Position numbers and translations under genes: made by a program
The notes under the pieces: generated by a model
Told to the model about the DNA's origin: nothing
Databases searched by the model: none
The model's input: only the letters and a program-made list of their open reading frames with translations
NCBI RefSeq assembly: GCF_000746085.1
Contig: NZ_JQKO01000011.1
Span: 99,026 to 163,025 of the forward strand
DNA: 64,000 nt
Direction of reading: 5' to 3'
From: Methylocapsa aurea
GTDB taxonomy: Bacteria; Pseudomonadota; Alphaproteobacteria; Rhizobiales; Beijerinckiaceae
In this document: positions 62,406 to 64,000 of the stretch, in pieces
Layout: every line of letters begins with the position of its first letter
How positions within the stretch are numbered: the first letter of the stretch is position 1

Positions 62406-64000
62406 ATGGCTTACGCGCAAATCGGAAAAATCAGCATTGCCGATGTTCTGCATGATTTTATCCGCGATGAAGTCTTGCCTGGGACGGGCGTCGACGCTGA
62501 GCATTTTTGGAGCGGGGTGGCCGATCTGATCGCTGATTTTGCGCCTCGCATCCGCGCCCAACTGCAAATTCGCGACGAGCTGCAGGAAAAGATCGACCAA
62601 TATCATCGCGCCCGCGCCAGTCAGCCCTTCGATCCGGCGGAGTATGAGTCCTTTCTGCGCGACATCGGCTATCTCGAGCCGGAGCCGGCCGATTTCGCGA
62701 TTCGCACCGAAAATGTCCTGGAAATCGCCAGGGTCGCGGGGCCGCAGCTCGTCGTTCCGGCGTCGAACGCTCGCTATGTCCTCAATGCCGCCAATGCGCG
62801 CTGGGGCAGCCTCTACGATGCGCTTTACGGTTCCGATGTCATTCCCGAAACCGGCGGAGCGGAACGCGGCAAGGGCTATAATAAGAAACGCGGCGAGCGG
62901 GTTATTGCATGGGTCCGCAATTTTCTCGACGAAGTGACGCCGCTCTCGAAAGGCTCCCACAAGGCGGTCACGGAATATAGGGTCGCCAATGGCGAACTCG
63001 TCGCGACGCTCGACAATGGCCTCGATGCGCGTTTGAAGCATCCCGGCCGCTTCGCCGGCTATAAAAAGACGGCGTCCGACGCCTTCGTCATTCTGCTGCG
63101 CCAGCATGGCTTGCATATCGAGCTCCAGATCGATCACGGCAGCCTGGTCGGAGCCGACAATATCGCGGGGGTGGCCGATGTCGTTCTCGAAGCCGCGCTG
63201 AGCGCGATTATTGATCTTGAGGACAGCACCGCGGCGGTCGACGCGCCGGACAAGGTCGCCGTTTATCGAAACTGGCTCGGCCTGATGCAAGGAACTCTCT
63301 CGGCCTCGCTCGAGAAGAGGGGACTTATCATCGACCGCCGTCTAGCGTCGGACCGCGGCTACATTGGGCGGGACGGGGAGCCGATGGCCTTGCATGGGCG
63401 CAGCCTGCTGTTGGTCCGAAATGTCGGGCATCACATGTTCAGCGACGCGGTGCTGGACGCGCAGGGACGGCCCGTCCCGGAGACGATCCTCGACGCCGCG
63501 ATCACCGCCCTCATCGCCATGCATGATCTGGCGCCGGGCCGCGCCTTGCGCAACAGCCGCTCTGGGTCGGTCTATATCGTCAAGCCGAAGCTGCACGGGC
63601 CGGCCGAGGCCGCGCTCGCCAACGACCTTTTTGGCCGCGTCGAGGACCTGCTCCGCCTGCCGCGGCATACGTTGAAAATGGGAATCATGGACGAGGAGCG
63701 CCGCACCACGCTCAATCTCAAGGCCTGCATCGCGGCCGCCGCCGACCGGGTGTTTTTCATCAACACCGGCTTCCACGACCCCACCGCCGACGAGATCCAC
63801 ACCTCGATGGAGGCGGGTCCGATGATCCGCAAGAACGAGATGAAATCGACGCCGTGGATCGCGGCTTACGAGAATGCGAATGTCGATGTGGGCCTCGCCT
63901 GCGGCTTGCCGGGGCGGGCGCAGATCGGCAAGGGGATGTGGGCCGCTCCGGACCTGATGGCCGACATGCTGGCGCAAAAAATCGCCCATCCGCTGGCCGG
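62406..64000 (+). CDS. glcB: Malate synthase G, N-terminal 531 residues (3' end outside window)
   Basis: An enzyme that condenses glyoxylate and acetyl-CoA to malate; 531 codons of about 720 are in the window. The start [15 protein letters not shown], the long N-terminal region, and [14 protein letters not shown] are typical of the monomeric G isoform. SIVHDLAPG-like [32 protein letters not shown] and [18 protein letters not shown] carry the active-site Arg, Glu and Asp. The frame stays open to the edge. GGGACGAG lies 8 bases before the ATG. An AT-rich promoter-like stretch precedes it at about 62257-62280. With gltA here it serves the glyoxylate cycle or C2 assimilation. Confidence 0.94.
   Translation, partial: MAYAQIGKISIADVLHDFIRDEVLPGTGVDAEHFWSGVADLIADFAPRIRAQLQIRDELQEKIDQYHRARASQPFDPAEYESFLRDIGYLEPEPADFAIRTENVLEIARVAGPQLVVPASNARYVLNAANARWGSLYDALYGSDVIPETGGAERGKGYNKKRGERVIAWVRNFLDEVTPLSKGSHKAVTEYRVANGELVATLDNGLDARLKHPGRFAGYKKTASDAFVILLRQHGLHIELQIDHGSLVGADNIAGVADVVLEAALSAIIDLEDSTAAVDAPDKVAVYRNWLGLMQGTLSASLEKRGLIIDRRLASDRGYIGRDGEPMALHGRSLLLVRNVGHHMFSDAVLDAQGRPVPETILDAAITALIAMHDLAPGRALRNSRSGSVYIVKPKLHGPAEAALANDLFGRVEDLLRLPRHTLKMGIMDEERRTTLNLKACIAAAADRVFFINTGFHDPTADEIHTSMEAGPMIRKNEMKSTPWIAAYENANVDVGLACGLPGRAQIGKGMWAAPDLMADMLAQKIAHPLA

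Overview
The window is 64 kb of GC-rich chromosomal DNA from an alphaproteobacterium of the order Hyphomicrobiales (Rhizobiales). The evidence is a set of order-typical genes (ExoR-like Sel1 protein, MucR, EipB/DUF1849, a DUF5330-like protein, DivJ/PleC-class kinases, the DUF1214/DUF1254 pair), a GTTC-N7-GTTC alphaproteobacterial SOS box before lexA, and two families of interspersed repeats of the type common in this order. A family such as Beijerinckiaceae or Methylocystaceae is possible, but nothing here decides it. Almost everything looks like core genome. I see no prophage, insertion sequence, CRISPR array, rRNA or tRNA gene.

Layout. 1-5.9 kb: the 3' end of valS, a divergent manganese pair mntH/mntR with a perfect inverted repeat between them, an ExoR-like periplasmic regulator, a DUF1772 membrane protein and a DUF72 protein. 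5.9-16 kb: xthA, a UbiH-type hydroxylase, gltA and gltX on the minus strand, comEC, lexA, an HPF-like ribosome protein and sodB. 16-22.4 kb: a membrane-anchored Pro/Ala-rich protein, oligopeptidase B with msrB, a MucR regulator, sufE and a small DUF5330-like protein. 22.7-32.2 kb: a DivJ-like kinase overlapping a peptidoglycan-binding protein, a HerA-like ATPase and a DUF2267-like protein flanked by composite repeats, then an apparent operon of a class A penicillin-binding protein with DUF1214 and DUF1254 proteins.

32.5-46.5 kb: a methyltransferase with a regulatory domain that overlaps a convergent D-2-hydroxyacid dehydrogenase, a 2-oxoglutarate oxygenase, an Lrp regulator, a YcgN-like protein, a glycosyltransferase, a RidA/GDPD pair, eipB, the classic surE-pcm-nlpD cluster, a YqhA-like protein and cobS. 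47-64 kb: cobT with a 55-aa reading frame behind it, a serine carboxypeptidase, a PleC-like kinase, an MBL-fold hydrolase overlapping an Fe-S uracil-DNA glycosylase, a caspase-fold protein that has lost both catalytic residues and carries a tandem-repeat tail, then ppx, rlmE, guaB, a MAPEG protein, rsmB and the first 531 codons of malate synthase G.

Recurring functions are envelope integrity (ExoR, EipB, NlpD-like, PBP1A, peptidoglycan-binding protein), cell-cycle signalling (two DivJ/PleC-class kinases, MucR), oxidative stress and repair (sodB, msrB, xthA, lexA, UDG) and central metabolism (gltA, glcB, guaB, cobS/cobT). The most unusual items are the pseudo-caspase with its 243-nt in-frame repeats, the MucR lacking one presumed zinc ligand, and interspersed repeats whose own TAG serves as the stop codon of three genes.
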